In this document: one piece after another, positions 24,562 to 38,245 of the stretch
Position numbering within the stretch: the stretch's first letter is position 1
Layout of the letters: each line of letters begins with the position of its first letter
NCBI GenBank assembly: GCA_963573385.1
Contig: CAUYLG010039163.1
Span: 103,293 to 167,292, forward strand
DNA from: Cacajao melanocephalus
Taxonomy: Eukaryota > Chordata > Mammalia > Primates > Pitheciidae
Direction of reading: 5' to 3'
Length of the DNA stretch: 64,000 nucleotides
Notes under the pieces: generated by a model
Told to the model about the DNA's origin: nothing
Database searches by the model: none
What the model saw: only the letters and a program-made list of their open reading frames with translations
Program-made: the position numbers and the translations under genes

Positions 24562-24936
24562 ATATTATACTGAAATATCGCAAGATCAGTTATAATCTGG
24601 CATCTAACTTAGCCAAAAAAGAGTTTCAATTATATTAAAGTGAAACCTTAGAAATTTGCATTGATCTCACTTTACTTTTAATCTTTTAATTGAAGTGAAT
24701 TAGTTTTAAAAGGTATCTAAATTCATTATTAAATAATTAACTTTGTAGTTATGCATTTGAAATTCAGAAAACATCTGTTACAGTCGATTATTTTGGTTTT
24801 AGTAGAGTTGACATATAGCACTTATTTTTTCCTGCCTAACAGAAATTAGACAAGAGCATCTTTAGTTGTTTTGGAAACTCCTTGTCCACAATGATAAAAC
24901 TGCATTCTCAGCATACAAATTCTTGCCTATTTTTAG
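24562..24936. other. Spacer between inverted arms
   Basis: 375 bp of AT-rich sequence with no open frame of note and no recognised family. If the arms are terminal repeats of a transposon, this would be its interior. Confidence 0.6.
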
Positions 24937-25164
24937 ATTAACTGGTATATGTCACAGCATGACAGAATGTATCTCAGTTCATCTAAAAGCTGTATCAAGT
25001 TCTTAAAAAATAAGTAGATGAAAAGTCAAAGTAATATGTACTCTATTTTATATCACTTGACATTGAAATCTGATCTGTCGGGAGATTCATCTAGATAGTT
25101 CTGACACTTGTAGTAGTATGAAAATACAGGCTCATAGAAACAGTGGTATAATGTGATTTGTGTT
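24937..25164 (-). repeat. Inverted repeat B, right arm
   Basis: Partner of 24329-24561. A transcript through both arms could form a duplex of over 200 bp with a ~375 nt loop. No TSD is visible at the outer edges. Confidence 0.93.
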
Positions 25165-25407
25165 AAGCTTATGAAACATGGTCCATAGAATATTAAAATA
25201 TGATGATGGATAAATGATTAGTGTGAAGCTTCTTACATTATTCTTTGCTGATTTCGAGATGACTGAAAGTAGCCAGAGGAGCAATTGTGCCTAAAAACTA
25301 GTAGCACAAAGAATCAGTGGTAGAGCTGAGATAGCCTGTATATCCAATATCCTGTAAGCATTGCTACATTTTCACTGCTGTAACTGTACGTAGTATAACA
25401 TGAACAG

Positions 25408-25516
25408 TTTTACTGTACTTAATAGTTCACACTTTACCAAACGCGCTCCAATCTAGTCTGGCTAGACTGAAGAAATACATGATTGTTTCTAATGCAGATA
25501 ATAACTTGGAAGTCAT
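25408..25516 (+). repeat. Direct repeat A, copy 2
   Basis: Second copy of the 24073-24177 repeat, 1.34 kb downstream in the same orientation, although the B arms between them are inverted. The extra TTGT after CATGA is the one indel. Confidence 0.93.
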
Positions 25517-26429
25517 ACTTTAAATATATAAATGAAGAAATGGCAAAGTCAGGCTACTTCAACATCATAAATCACCAGATATTTGTTAAATATTACTAAG
25601 CATTCTGTGCCATTCTGCTCAGGTAACATGAAAAGAACACATTAATCTGGCTGACTAATATTCAGTCTTATAACCTGAATATATTTGGATTAATTTTGTT
25701 ACTTGTCTGTTCTTACACAATTGCTGCAGCATTTCTGGCATGTTAAAGAATGATTGCAAATGAAATCCCTAAATCCACATCCAGAATCCTGAAATATTAC
25801 ATTGGAGAATAAAACAATATTATTGCACATTTTTGCTTTATATCAGAATAGTATGTCTGGCAATTTTTTTCCTTTAGTTTGAATTTGTTTCTCTGCCTGT
25901 GTCTACCATCCTAATGTGACACTGCACTAATTTATATGGTAAGCCTCCAAGCTCCGTTCTCTGTGATCTTGCAGCATCCTCAGAGTTCAAAACTCCTCAT
26001 CATTATTCATGCTAAAAAATGACATCACATTTCTGATTCTTTAAAAATATTTCTTATTACTACAAACGAAGAAAACATGAAATAATTAATCCTAAGGTTC
26101 AGAAACTCTTGATGCAGGACATGGATGTACTTTCTAACCACTTCCATAAATTAAATAACATTTTCTTTCTTTTTTGTTTTTTTTTATATATTTGGTTCTA
26201 TGTGTTAGAAATATACTAGTTTCTGTGCAGGACTTTTAACAGCCTTTATAGATAATTATTTTATGATAACCATTCTCTCTTGATTTTGAAATTAAAACCA
26301 GTTTAAAAACGGGGAAACAGTTAATAAAACTCAGTCTCATAGAGTAAAATCACTGCTGTTCAGAGAGAGAAAGCAGAAAACCCAGAAAGAAAGTTGACTT
26401 TAATAATACATAAATGACACTATAAAACT
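25517..26429. other. Unassigned DNA
   Basis: AT-rich with a slightly more complex part at 25900-26000. A faint antisense L2 resemblance near 25570-25625 is not strong enough to call. Confidence 0.4.
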
Positions 26430-26608
26430 ATGTGTATTATTCGGCAAGATACTTAATCTTTCTGAGCCTTAACTTGATCACCTGTAAAATGTGTTAATAA
26501 TTTATATTCTCTGGCAAACTTACAGAGCTATGAAGGGCCAAATGACATAACGTGTATGAAAGAGCCTAGGAAACTATAAAGTGCTTTGCAAATGTAAGAT
26601 AATGATAT
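26430..26608 (+). mobile_element. MIR SINE
   Basis: GGCAAGATACTTAATCTTTC, TGAGCCTTAACTTGATCACC, TGTAAAATGTGTTAATAATT, GAGCTATGAAGGGCCAAATG, AAAGTGCTTTGCAAATGTAA reproduce MIR core and 3' blocks in order. Confidence 0.82.
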
Positions 26609-27100
26609 CAACTGCTTTTACTTAAGATCACGTTTTCTTCCATTGGTTAATGTTATTCTGTCTTTGTTGCTGTGCAAATACTAAAACACTTTTAGGAATT
26701 GCTATTCATTTTTAAACAAAGTAATGTAAACCATAAGTAACGTGTATCAAGTCGTGAGCATCTGTAACTTTATTAAGAAGCAATAATCACATAATTTTGG
26801 CCTGGTTCCTTTTGTCCATCAATACAAAATTATTCCGGAAAGTATATATTTTTATTGAATATCAGCCCTGCATCACATAATTTCTTTAATGAATTCATTT
26901 TTCTTCCTTCAGTATAAACTATTCAAATATGTCAAATTTTGCTCATGTGTAATATGATTAGTTATTGTTTGCTACAAACTGGCATGTTTTCCATTTGAAT
27001 TATGATTTTTAAGTAACAAAACTAGAGAGGATGCAAAATATCCAGTGATTTAACTTAATGAGCATGATTTTCACAGAATTTAGGGTTCACATAATGTTTA
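26609..27100. other. Unassigned AT-rich DNA
   Basis: No repeat or gene recognised. Confidence 0.4.
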
Positions 27101-27232
27101 TAACTTTCCCTCTGCTCAGGTTTGGTCATCTGTAATATTCCATGAGCTCTCTTAGAGCTTTTTGGGAAGATTGAATGAGATAAGGTGGGTACATTATCTG
27201 GCATATTGTAAATTCCAAATAAATGCACATAC
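27101..27232 (+). mobile_element. MIR SINE 3' part
   Basis: CTGCTCAGGTTTGGTCATCT, GAAGATTGAATGAGATAAGG, CATTATCTGGCATATTGTAA, CCAAATAAATGC match the MIR core and tail (CTCAGTTTCCTCATCTG, GATTAAATGAGATAA, CTGGCACATAGTAA, CAATAAATG). Confidence 0.8.
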
Positions 27233-27539
27233 AGTTCATATAGTCTCTAAAGAAAATTTGCTTAAAATACACATTGCTATCTGATACAAGGACTTATTTC
27301 CCTAATTTTCACTTTGGCTTGAAAACATTTGTCCAATTATTTGAAGTAATGAAGTTATTCAAAATCAGTGTATGTGTGATGAGAAACGTTAAATTAAAGG
27401 AAATTATAGTCTAATATCCAGAGAATATGAAGAGAACTCCAAAACATGGAAGCTCAAGATACTCAATACTTTACAGTCTATCTACAGAGTTGCTTTTTCA
27501 TTTTCTCAGTTTTCTCTAGAAAGTGTATTTCTTGTTCAG

Positions 27540-27870
27540 ATTCTGATTCATTGATGTGTTGACTCATTCCTCATGAGATCATTAAACCATTCATGTTCTC
27601 AGGGAAAGGTTCTACATTCCCTGTTCTATGCTAGGCAGTGAAGATGGAATAAAACCATTTGGCTTCCACATCTTTATTTTATCTAAGATAACATGATTTT
27701 GGCACCTCTTTTTTCCGCACATAATGGTGCCAGGCATTTTGATTACATTCATTTTGTATTCACCCTGTTAGAAAATTGGAACCAGACCTGAGGCTATAGA
27801 ACTGCTTCAGTGTGACCATGAGAATTTCAGTGATTCACCCAGTAGAACTTAATGGGTTAATGGGGAGCAG
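27540..27870 (-). mobile_element. Possible L2 and MIR fragments, decayed
   Basis: 27555-27650 (TTGACTCATTCCTCATGAGA, TGTTCTATGCTAGGCAGTGA) resembles antisense L2. 27722-27790 (AATGGTGCCAGGCATTTTGA) resembles antisense MIR. Both are weak and could be unrelated. Confidence 0.4.
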
Positions 27871-28136
27871 ATTTAATAAATCTTTTCTATTTAAGCCAGA
27901 ATATCATAATTTGACACATATCAAATCAGATTAGAGGTTGTTCATTTCTTTATGCTTATATGTCCCTAGGTAAATAGAATATTAAATAAGATTCCATTTC
28001 TTTTTTGGTGTATTTGTTGGTTCAGAAGATTATGTTTTCAGGAGAGAAAAATGTTTTGATAATAGAGAAAAATATCAAATCTTTTAAAACAAATATAAGC
28101 ACACTTTTGGAGAACTTTGTGAATGTAGTGCCTTTT

Positions 28137-28448
28137 ATATTTTGTTTATTTATGTATTTGTTTATTTTTGAGATGGAGTCTTGCTCTGTCACCCAGGCTG
28201 GAGTGCAATGTGTGGTCTCAGGTCACTGCAACCTCTGCCTCCTGGGTTCTAATGATTCTCCTGCCTAAGCCTCCTGAGTAGCTGGGATTACAGGTGCTTG
28301 CCACCACGCCCAACTAATTTTTGTATTTTTAGTAGAGTCAAGGTTTCACCATGTTAGCCAGGCTGGTCTCAAACTCCTGACCTCGTGATCTGCCCCCCTA
28401 GGTCTCCCAACGTGATGGGATTACAGACATTAGCCACTGTGTCCCACC
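28137..28448 (-). mobile_element. Alu SINE, antisense member of inverted pair
   Basis: T-rich start from 28137, GAGATGGAGTCTTGCTCTGT at 28170, GAGTAGCTGGGATTACAGGT, AACTCCTGACCTCGTGATCT, ending near CACTGTGTCCCACC. A full-length AluS-like copy, 24 bp from a sense Alu. Confidence 0.95.
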
Positions 28449-28472
28449 ATGCCTTTTTTCAAGCAGAATTTT

Positions 28473-28795
<323 letters not shown>

Positions 28796-30879
28796 GCAGA
28801 TGTTTCAAAATTTTTATTTTGGCCAGATTTATGGAATGGTCAAACTAGAGCATTGAACTCTATATATTATCTATTGAGTATGAAGCTTAATATTCATTTC
28901 CTAAGTTCAGCACCAGTGTATGAACCTCAGACTTTTCCATCTGTTCTGTGAATAGACAGGGTGGTTTTAATGGCAAAGCAGACTCCATTAAAGGCACCTT
29001 ATAAGAGATTTTAACAGACAACCTGAATGAATTATTTTTATAAGTAAATCGTATTTCTAAAACTGATAGTGGCTATTAAGTTTAAAGATTATGGAACTAA
29101 TTTTAATTTATAGTAAGATTATACCAAAATAGGTCTTGCAATTAATTCTCAACAAATAATAGTTGTTAGGAAATTGCATTATCTGTTTGTCTTAAACTGG
29201 TGTTTAATTAAGATTACCTTAACTGGTTTATACTAGTCACTATTTGCTTATGTAACTGGATAAGATCAGCATTTTCTAAATGTTATAGGGTTTCCTGGAT
29301 AGAGTAGACAAATGAACAAAATTAGTGTTTTGTTATGATGGAGGTATGAGAAGAATGGCGATTATAGGTGATAACTTCCACTTTCAAATATTAGCTGAGA
29401 AGTGTTTACCTACAAACTAATCTATAAAAGCATGGAAGAAAACAGATGTAACCAATCAGATGTAAGTGATTAAAAGCTCACTCTGACTAAAAGCATTGGG
29501 TAGTTTTTTGAAATAACTGGAATTTTCTTAGAATTAAACTTTCTATTTTTATAACTATTTTGTGTAATACACAGTACCCAGTAACTTTTTTTTACTACAT
29601 TAACTAACCAGTAGAATTGATTTTGCCTAACTCAACAATTTTTGAAAACCTAAAATACCTTGAGATTGTCTTTTACTATTTTGATATTGTTTTGTGACTT
29701 ATTTATTCCTAATTTAACTCATAAATTACAGTTTATTAATCTGTTAATCTTTAAGATCCCTTCCTGATTCCAAATGATGAGAATCTCCAATGTATGGCAG
29801 ACCTTCAATTTGAGGTCTGTTATAAATTCAGATATGCAATATGTTCATTTCAGCTATCATTTCTATGTCATAGCAGGTGTTTTCAGTCAAATCTTCACAT
29901 GGTTTTTTTGAGACATTTTCATTTAGTTGTATCTTCCATATCAACCTTTCATGATGTAAAATGTCAGTGTGATAGGTAGTCAACAAATGCTTATTGACTT
30001 GAGTAATGAATTTTTGAAAAAATATAAAAAGAGTGTGGTGGTTTAAGGATCAATGAATTGAAAGTGATGAAGCTACTATTCTTAGTCATATAAATTTAAG
30101 ATCTCCACTTAAATAGATTAGACCTTCAGTATATTCATCTCTAAGACCACGAGTAGCTAAATTTAAATGCCCTAGACATGCTTTACAGTTCTAAAAGTGA
30201 ATATCCTAATTGTGGCGTTGTTTCTTATCTCTGAAAATCTAATAGACAAAATTTCAGACTAGGTAAACAGACCAAAACAGGGAGGCCATTTATAGTAAGA
30301 GAGACTTCTGCAACTTTATATTTAGGTAAGAGACAGTATTTATGCTAGTTTCAGTACATATTATCACACAGTACGAGGAAATCCTGAGTGATAATATGTC
30401 TCTTCCGGCTTCACTTGTACCTGCATGTAACAAGAGACTGGCTATGAATAGAAGAATACTACATACACATTTAAAATTTTTAGCTAATAAAAACCCCTGG
30501 GAAATTCTAAATGAGAACTGTTTATGTACTTTATAAAGTTATACTTCAATTTCATGCCCAAGGAGTGTCACTTTCATTTTTAGCTTGAAGTCATTGTAAC
30601 TTGATGAAAGTCGACACAAAGGATCACAAACTAGCTCCCCTGGGTAGATTTTCCATTTTTAGTCGGCTACTTTAGTAACTTAGAAAACCTATTAGAACTT
30701 TTTGAAAACATTTTATTTCTTTTCAAAGTATACTACTGTTGTTTTATTTATTATTTGTTTGAGGGAGGTGGATATTTGTTTTTCAGGTGAGGGTGTGTTT
30801 TTGATTAAAAACATTAGGTGACATTTTTATTCACCTATACCTAGCATATCTTAAGAGTGTTAGATAATTTAGTTTATGT
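28796..30879. other. Unassigned DNA, 2.1 kb
   Basis: No repeat family recognised. A small hairpin (CAGACCT at 29798, AGGTCTG at 29813) is noted. Open frames at 29794-29979 and 30342-30536 lack support. Confidence 0.4.
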
Positions 30880-31215
30880 GTTTTATATTCATTTATGAAG
30901 TGTTCTGTTTGTTAAGCACAAAAGACATCAACAAGGTAAATTAATACCAATTTCTGTGCACAAAGTAATCATAATCTCTGGAGCAAATACATGAAAACAG
31001 ATGTTAACAATGCAACCTGACCAATGATGGACATATGATCACTCTTTAATAAAGTCATAACGGAAGATGGGTATATGAGAAGAGGTACTGGGCAGAGATG
31101 GATCAAAAAGGTTTCTTAGAATAGTTTTAAATGAGAAGTAAATTTTTAACTAAGTTAAAAGGGTGGAAGATTTTGCAGCACAGGCACATCAAGGAAGACA
31201 GAACAACATTACATT
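30880..31215 (-). mobile_element. Probable L2 LINE fragment, decayed
   Basis: The order TTATGAAGTGTTCTGTTTGT, GGCAGAGATGGATCAAAAAG, TTTCTTAGAATAGTTTTAAA, CACAGGCACATCAAGGAAGA parallels the antisense L2 3' region (GGTCAGGGAAGGCCTCTTAG..., CATTCCAGGCAGAGGGAAC). Divergence is high. Confidence 0.45.
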
Positions 31216-31287
31216 TATTTGATTATTCCCATTTCCTCACTTGCTATTACAATATTAATATCTACCTTTTAAGAATTACAAAATTAA

Positions 31288-31365
31288 AATAAAAATGTAA
31301 GCACAAAACACTGTGCTTAGCATATCATAGATGCCCAGTAAATGTGAGCTATGTTTTATTTTTAT
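31288..31365 (+). mobile_element. MIR SINE 3' end
   Basis: AATGTAAGCACAAAACACTG, TGCTTAGCATATCATAGATG, CCCAGTAAATGTGAGCTATG match the MIR terminal part. Confidence 0.7.
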
Positions 31366-32510
31366 ACTTCCTGTGTTTCAGGAGATTTTTAGAGCAAATG
31401 TTCTTAAAATAAAACTAATTTGCTTATTTAGCCTATTTGCTAGCAATCATAAGGATAATATGATAGAAATTATGCTATCTAAATTCACTTGATACAGACC
31501 TATAGAATGTACACTCATTATTTTTCAGCATCATACTTATTGTATGAGAGATACATTCATCTGTAAGAAGTAAACCCCCTATAAAATTAGGTTACCTTTT
31601 CTGTTATTCAGAATTTTGCATCATTCCTCTTGTAAATTCAAATATTCAGTGTAAACTATATTTAGATATATAGTTGGCTCCCTGTTAATCAGATATGAAT
31701 TATCAGTGAAGGCTTTAAAACTAAGTTTATCCCCTTTATAAATATACTTATGATCTTTCACATTCTTCATCCCCAAAGCAAATTATACAACTCCTTTGTA
31801 CTCAAGAAACATAAACTAATGTTCATGTTAACTTAAAGCATTAATTATAGGGTAGTTTAGCTACCCTCTAAAATCATATAATGAATTAGAAAGTAAAATT
31901 AAATCACTTTTGGGTTGTGTGCTTTTATATGTTGTTTTTAAAGCTGCAAATTGTGTTTAAAAACAACCCACACTTCCTTTAACATATGCTCCAGATACAT
32001 ATATGGTACAAAAATAAAGTCTTTACTAAACAGGATATTAGTCCTATGGTATCATTTTAACAAAATTTGACAGAGTCACATATGTATTTTCTGGGAAAAA
32101 GATTTGGGAATTTTTTCACAGAGTAAAAGAATTATTCAGAAAAATTTCAATTTTCTTTGTGTATTTTTATTCAAATATTAAAATTCTTTATGGTTTTTGA
32201 TGAGATGATTTTCTTAATAAATTGTAAGGAGAATTTTCATAATTAAAGTTATTTAATTATCAAATTTGCCTTTAATTTACTTCCTGCATTCAAAGCCCAA
32301 AAAGATATTCAATTGTGTTCCTTGGTCAACAAGACAGGTTATATCTAAAGTTCACATTTTAAACTTGCTGATTCAGGGAATGCAAAATTTAGAATGTAAT
32401 TAGATTAAAGAGTTTCAAGGCATTCTCAGTGTAGGGAGAATTAAAACATAACATTAAAGGAACTCTAAGGTGCACAACTCATTGTTCTCAGACCAAAGAG
32501 TAAGGGATAA
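31366..32510. other. Unassigned AT-rich DNA
   Basis: No repeat or gene recognised. Confidence 0.4.
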
Positions 32511-33010
32511 TTAAGGGTGGGTAGATAAATTAAGTGAAATGCCTGACTCCAAATATACAGGGAGGTTTGGGAGAAAGAAAGCTAGAAATGCAAAGATAGA
32601 TATGGGAAATGCAGAACAGCAGCTGCAGTGGCACACTTCCCTGGTTACGTAGGGAGCCTGCAAGCTTGTCAAAGAATACTCACATATGAACAATTCCAAC
32701 AAGACATGGGGGCTTAGTGATAGTGGAACATAAAACTGGTATTTTTCTTGATTCTTCATGGCTTGCAAGTGGTATGCAAGGGCCCAGAAGTCCCCACTTG
32801 CCAAGTTGGTAAGAGAGGCTGCAAAGGGGTAAGAAGGTGACTGGCAGAAGTTCAGAATCAAATGAAGAGACCCAAATCTATCTAAATTTTGAGTCCAGAG
32901 GTAGTCACAGGATCAATTGATAGTCCACAATGGGAAACACAACAGCCATTGCATATTGGATCTCACCTACCTTCCACCTCCTAGTGGTTATTAAGTCATA
33001 CATTCCCTTT
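32511..33010. other. Unassigned higher-complexity segment with 116-codon minus frame
   Basis: A balanced-composition block of ~500 bp with an open frame on the minus strand (32511-32861). No conserved motif, domain or family is recognised in the translation and the frame has no neighbours supporting a gene. An old LTR is possible. I treat the frame as chance. Confidence 0.35.
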
Positions 33011-33227
33011 GTCTTGAAGAGACACTTTAAAAATGGAGAAATGTGAAGCTTTATACATACCAAGTTGGGAGATGTATGTAAAGGGAAATGTTTAGGTACT
33101 GAAAAGGACTGTGTTTAGCTGACTGTATATCAGTTTAATTGTTCTTTTCTTCCCCATTTGCACCCTCTCCCTAGATCCGGCTTAGCAGATGGGGATATTT
33201 AAACAGACATGATCAGTTAGTAAGAAA

Positions 33228-33281
33228 TTAATGTAGAAATCGATTAGTTTTATATATAGAGAGAGATAGATTTCTACATTA
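33228..33281. repeat. 14 bp perfect inverted repeat
   Basis: TTAATGTAGAAATC (33228-33241) and GATTTCTACATTAA (33268-33281) around a 26 nt loop containing (GA)n. Confidence 0.92.
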
Positions 33282-33474
33282 AATTAAGATTATATGTGTA
33301 TGTGTGTAAACGTGTATACATATGAATCTCTGTTTGCTGCTTTGTTTTATATGTTTTCAAAACTTATTTTCAAATATACTTGAAAGTAGAATGCAAAAGA
33401 GAATGCCACTTATTTAGAAAAGAATTGATGACCACTTTAGAACTGGTCAGATGGGTTTCTGTATTTGATGACTG

Positions 33475-33661
<187 letters not shown>

Positions 33662-33930
33662 TAATCAATAGATTCCTAGTTTTTGAGGACTCACAAAGAA
33701 GGAAATATTCAAACCTACTCTGGCTGGTCAAGATTTAATGAAGAGATGAGGAATTGAACCTGTGTCTATACCTCTGGCTACAGTTATTGAGGATGGTAGT
33801 GTTTTGCTTTGTGTCTATACCTATGTACTGTAAATTGTATAAATTTCTTATTACAACATTACAGTTTAAGTGGAACTAAAAGTTGGTAATTCTTACTTGG
33901 TAGAAGACATTACTCCCTTTACAAATAAAG

Positions 33931-34115
33931 TTGCCTGTGGATTTTAATTCCAGTATTACCCATTTACTAGCTTTGTAACATTAAATTACTCATTTAACTT
34001 ATTATCTTCTGGGTTGTCCTTCTACACAATGGCAGTAATATTCTCTACCTTCAAATTTTGTTAGGAGGGTGGCATAATTAATATTTAGAACGCTGTGTCA
34101 CGCCTGGTGCATTAT
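33931..34115 (+). mobile_element. MIR SINE
   Basis: TTTACTAGCTTTGTAACATT, AATTACTCATTTAACTTATT, TTAGGAGGGTGGCATAATTA, TGTGTCACGCCTGGTGCATT follow MIR from the tRNA-related head to the 3' end. Confidence 0.8.
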
Positions 34116-34130
34116 CAACACAACAAAAAT

Positions 34131-34204
34131 CCTTTCCCTCCCTCCCTCCGTCCCTTCCTTTTCTCCTTCCTTCCTTCCTACTTTCCTTTCTTTCTTTTCT
34201 TTCA
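34131..34204. repeat. Pyrimidine-rich simple repeat (CCTT)n/(TTTC)n
   Basis: CCCTCCCTCCCTCCGTCCCT then CTTCCTTCCTTCC and TTTCTTTCTTTTC, all pyrimidine on the plus strand. A mirror-type tract that could form H-DNA. It causes the lysine- and glutamate-rich minus-strand frame here. Confidence 0.95.
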
Positions 34205-34353
34205 TCATTTTTCTCATATTGTAATGAAAGAGAATCTGTGAAGGTGTTGGAAGGGATATACTGTGGCTTTGAAAAAATGTTGACAGGAAAACAAATGGTG
34301 TTCCTTTATTACTAATAAAGAACATCAGTGGAGTCTTCAGGGTTCAAGAGAGG

Positions 34354-34398
34354 AATTTAGGTAAGAGCCATCTATACCTGATGGTTCTTACCTAAATT
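34354..34398. repeat. 45 bp hairpin, 19 bp stem, 7 nt loop
   Basis: The left arm AATTTAGGTAAGAGCCATC (34354-34372) and right arm GATGGTTCTTACCTAAATT (34380-34398) pair throughout, with one G-T position that is a G-U wobble in a plus-strand transcript. Confidence 0.95.
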
Positions 34399-36940
34399 TT
34401 ATCCAGTTACAGGAACTTCCTAACTTAAATAGAAACTGATTTTAAAGAGTAGAGGAGGCATCTTTCTTTAGAGGCATAACTGAAGTTGAATGAAGACAAG
34501 TTTTTGTAATCAAATAAATACCCAGTTATCAATAGCGCTACAGAGATAATTAAATTAAAAGATTTATGTTTCTTAATTTAGTTATATATTGTATATAACT
34601 CAGTTGTATATTATAAAATTATATATTTCTCAATATTTCTTAAGTGTTAATTTGACAGATATTTGTAATTTACTAGGTTAATATAGTAAGCATTGAGGAT
34701 GAATGCAATGGTTTATTTCACTGAAATACATTAGAAAAACCAGAGAAGTCATTTAATAGTTTTATTGAATTGGATACAAAGTATAGTTAAATGAAAAGTA
34801 TTTTCCTTGCTAAAATTCTAGATTTTTCTTCTCTCAGCTATACTTATAGAGACTTTGCTATTTTCAACACATAATGCATAACAATACATGCTCTTCATTG
34901 TATTAAATTGAATTTAGACAAAACTATGCATAAAGTCAGATCTTCTCTTACTCTCTTCTTTGTTATTACCTATTAAAATAATGTATTTGTAAGAACAATT
35001 CAAAATATATTTCTGATTAATTTTTACTCATGGCAGCCTGAGTAAATAAAAACCACAAGCAAAATGAGAGGAGAAATAAATAGCTGCCTGATTGTAAATC
35101 ATTGATATACAACGTATATTCTTACCACAAATATCACAGCTTGCTTTGATTTTATAAGCTCTTGTGTATTAAAAGTACAATGTAGAATACTTCCTTAGTG
35201 GACTTAATAAATCTCTACCTGAAAAAACGGCATGCTCAACACACTATAAAAATATCTCCAAAATGTTGCAATTCCACATGCATTCAAGAGTCTTTCCGTT
35301 TCCAGAGGGCAAATGGTCTTTTTTGGGGTAGGCACTGTGTACTCCCCAGAGAGTTAATTCTAAAATTTAGGTTATGTCCATAGAGTATATTTTGTACAAA
35401 TATAAATCTTTGTATAAGATAAATATTTCAATAATTACAATTCATATAGCAATGATAAGCATTAATAGTGAACACAATATATTTAGAAAAAAATGTATAG
35501 GTAACAAAATGCAGTTTCTTTTTACCTTTAAATTTTGTTTTCTTATCTTTTTTTGCTATGCTTTAGTAAGAGATACGTGATATTTTAAGGATCTTATCGG
35601 AAAGAAGAATAGGGCTCATGAAATTACTATTAGAAATAGGCTGATTAAAGAAACAGCATAGTTTGAAATCATACAGATTTAGAGGTTTTCCCGTTTTGGC
35701 ATATGTGCAGGCATATCCTCTAAAGAACTGGTAATTAGTAATTTGAAAAACAGTGCAAGAAACCCATTACAAGCTGAAATCAGAATTATTGGAAATAATG
35801 ACATTTTAATTGTGCTATCTTTAATAATTCCCTTTTTTATTAAAAAAGAGAATTATGTTTTGTTCTAAGGACTCATTAAATACTCCATAGTAATGAGACC
35901 AAATAATAGTAAGTAAAGAGAGAGAGAAATACGTTAAAGTATTATAAATTGTTATGGTAGTGAAAGGCTTGATACTTTTAGAAATTACATAAAGCTTTAC
36001 TGGTTTAATTTGGACTTTGAATCAAGTTTCATACTAATTAAGATGAGCAATTTACCTACAGTACTTCCCATACCTAACTGATAAGAAATTTAAAATGCAA
36101 TATAGTTGACATTATATATTTTCTATGGATTAAAGTTGAGTGTAAAATAATGAAATACTTGCAATTTTGTCATTTCTCAAGTTAAATAGTTTTAAAGCAA
36201 AGGGAAATTTTAAAATAAAATACTTAAACCATGTTTCCTCTATATATTTCTTACTTTCTTGGCTTAGCTTTAGGGCATGTGGATACATTAAAACACTTTT
36301 TAAAACTGAAATTCTGCAGTGAGTGCACAAAACTAGCCATAACATCCATTTTAGCATAATGAAATGCAAATTTTAGCAACCATTTTCAGAGTAATATATG
36401 CACTCAAGGTTTTTCAGCATGCTATTAAATAGTCTAAGATGAGAGCTATATATAAGAAAATAAATCAAAAATATATTTTGAATTTCTCTTTTAAATACAT
36501 GATTTTACTAGACAATTAAAAACGAGTATGGAAGGTTGAAGTGTTAGGTCTAAAGTTTTCTAACGTTCATCAGTTCATTAAAAATAGATGTATATAAAGA
36601 ATCTGTTGCTTTCCATTCATTGTTGTTATATGTATCACAGAAATAGATTGTGTATATTCCTTATATCAGAGGTTCTGTTCATGTGTATGATGAAAAGCTT
36701 ACTGATAGATCAGCAGGGTTTTTAAAAACATCTAAAAAATAAAAATTGTACACTAATTACTCCATGCTATTATGTTTCTCCATCCCCATGGAGGTTACTT
36801 TTCCCCTTTAGACCTGGTCTCACCTTAGCATCTCTTTTAGAATGGCACCAAAGGCCAAAGGCCATTATCAATCAATCCATAAGGTGGATTTGCATAGTAA
36901 TACCCGATTTCTCTTGTGATCTTAAACATTTTTATAAATA
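34399..36940. other. Unassigned AT-rich DNA, 2.5 kb
   Basis: No repeat family, exon or RNA gene recognised. Short frames at 35198-35580 and 36130-36369 show no gene-like features. Confidence 0.4.
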
Positions 36941-38049
<1,109 letters not shown>

Positions 38050-38245
38050 AGATGCAGACTACTTGAGGTTCCAGTTACACTGTGTCTGAGCTGAATAACC
38101 AAGTCAAGTTATCTCACTTTTCTTAGTCTCAGGATTTTTTCTTTCACCAGAAATGTGGGAGTAATAATATTATCTACCTCACGGAAATGTTATGAGAATT
38201 AAATGAAATAAGCTCAATATACCCTACTTGGTTCCTAGTCTGTAT
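38050..38245 (+). mobile_element. MIR SINE, nearly complete
   Basis: GAGGTTCCAGTTACACTGTG, AGTCAAGTTATCTCACTTTT, AATGTGGGAGTAATAATATT, TATCTACCTCACGGAAATGT, GAGAATTAAATGAAATAAGC: head, core and tail blocks all present in order. Confidence 0.85.

Noticed and set aside
32511..32861. 116-codon minus-strand frame as a possible gene
   Set aside because: No recognisable domain, no splice or promoter context and no paralogous hint; its length is within chance expectation for a less AT-rich block. Listed only as unassigned.
34131..34325. Lysine/glutamate-rich minus-strand frame as a small charged protein
   Set aside because: It is the translation of the pyrimidine-rich simple repeat.
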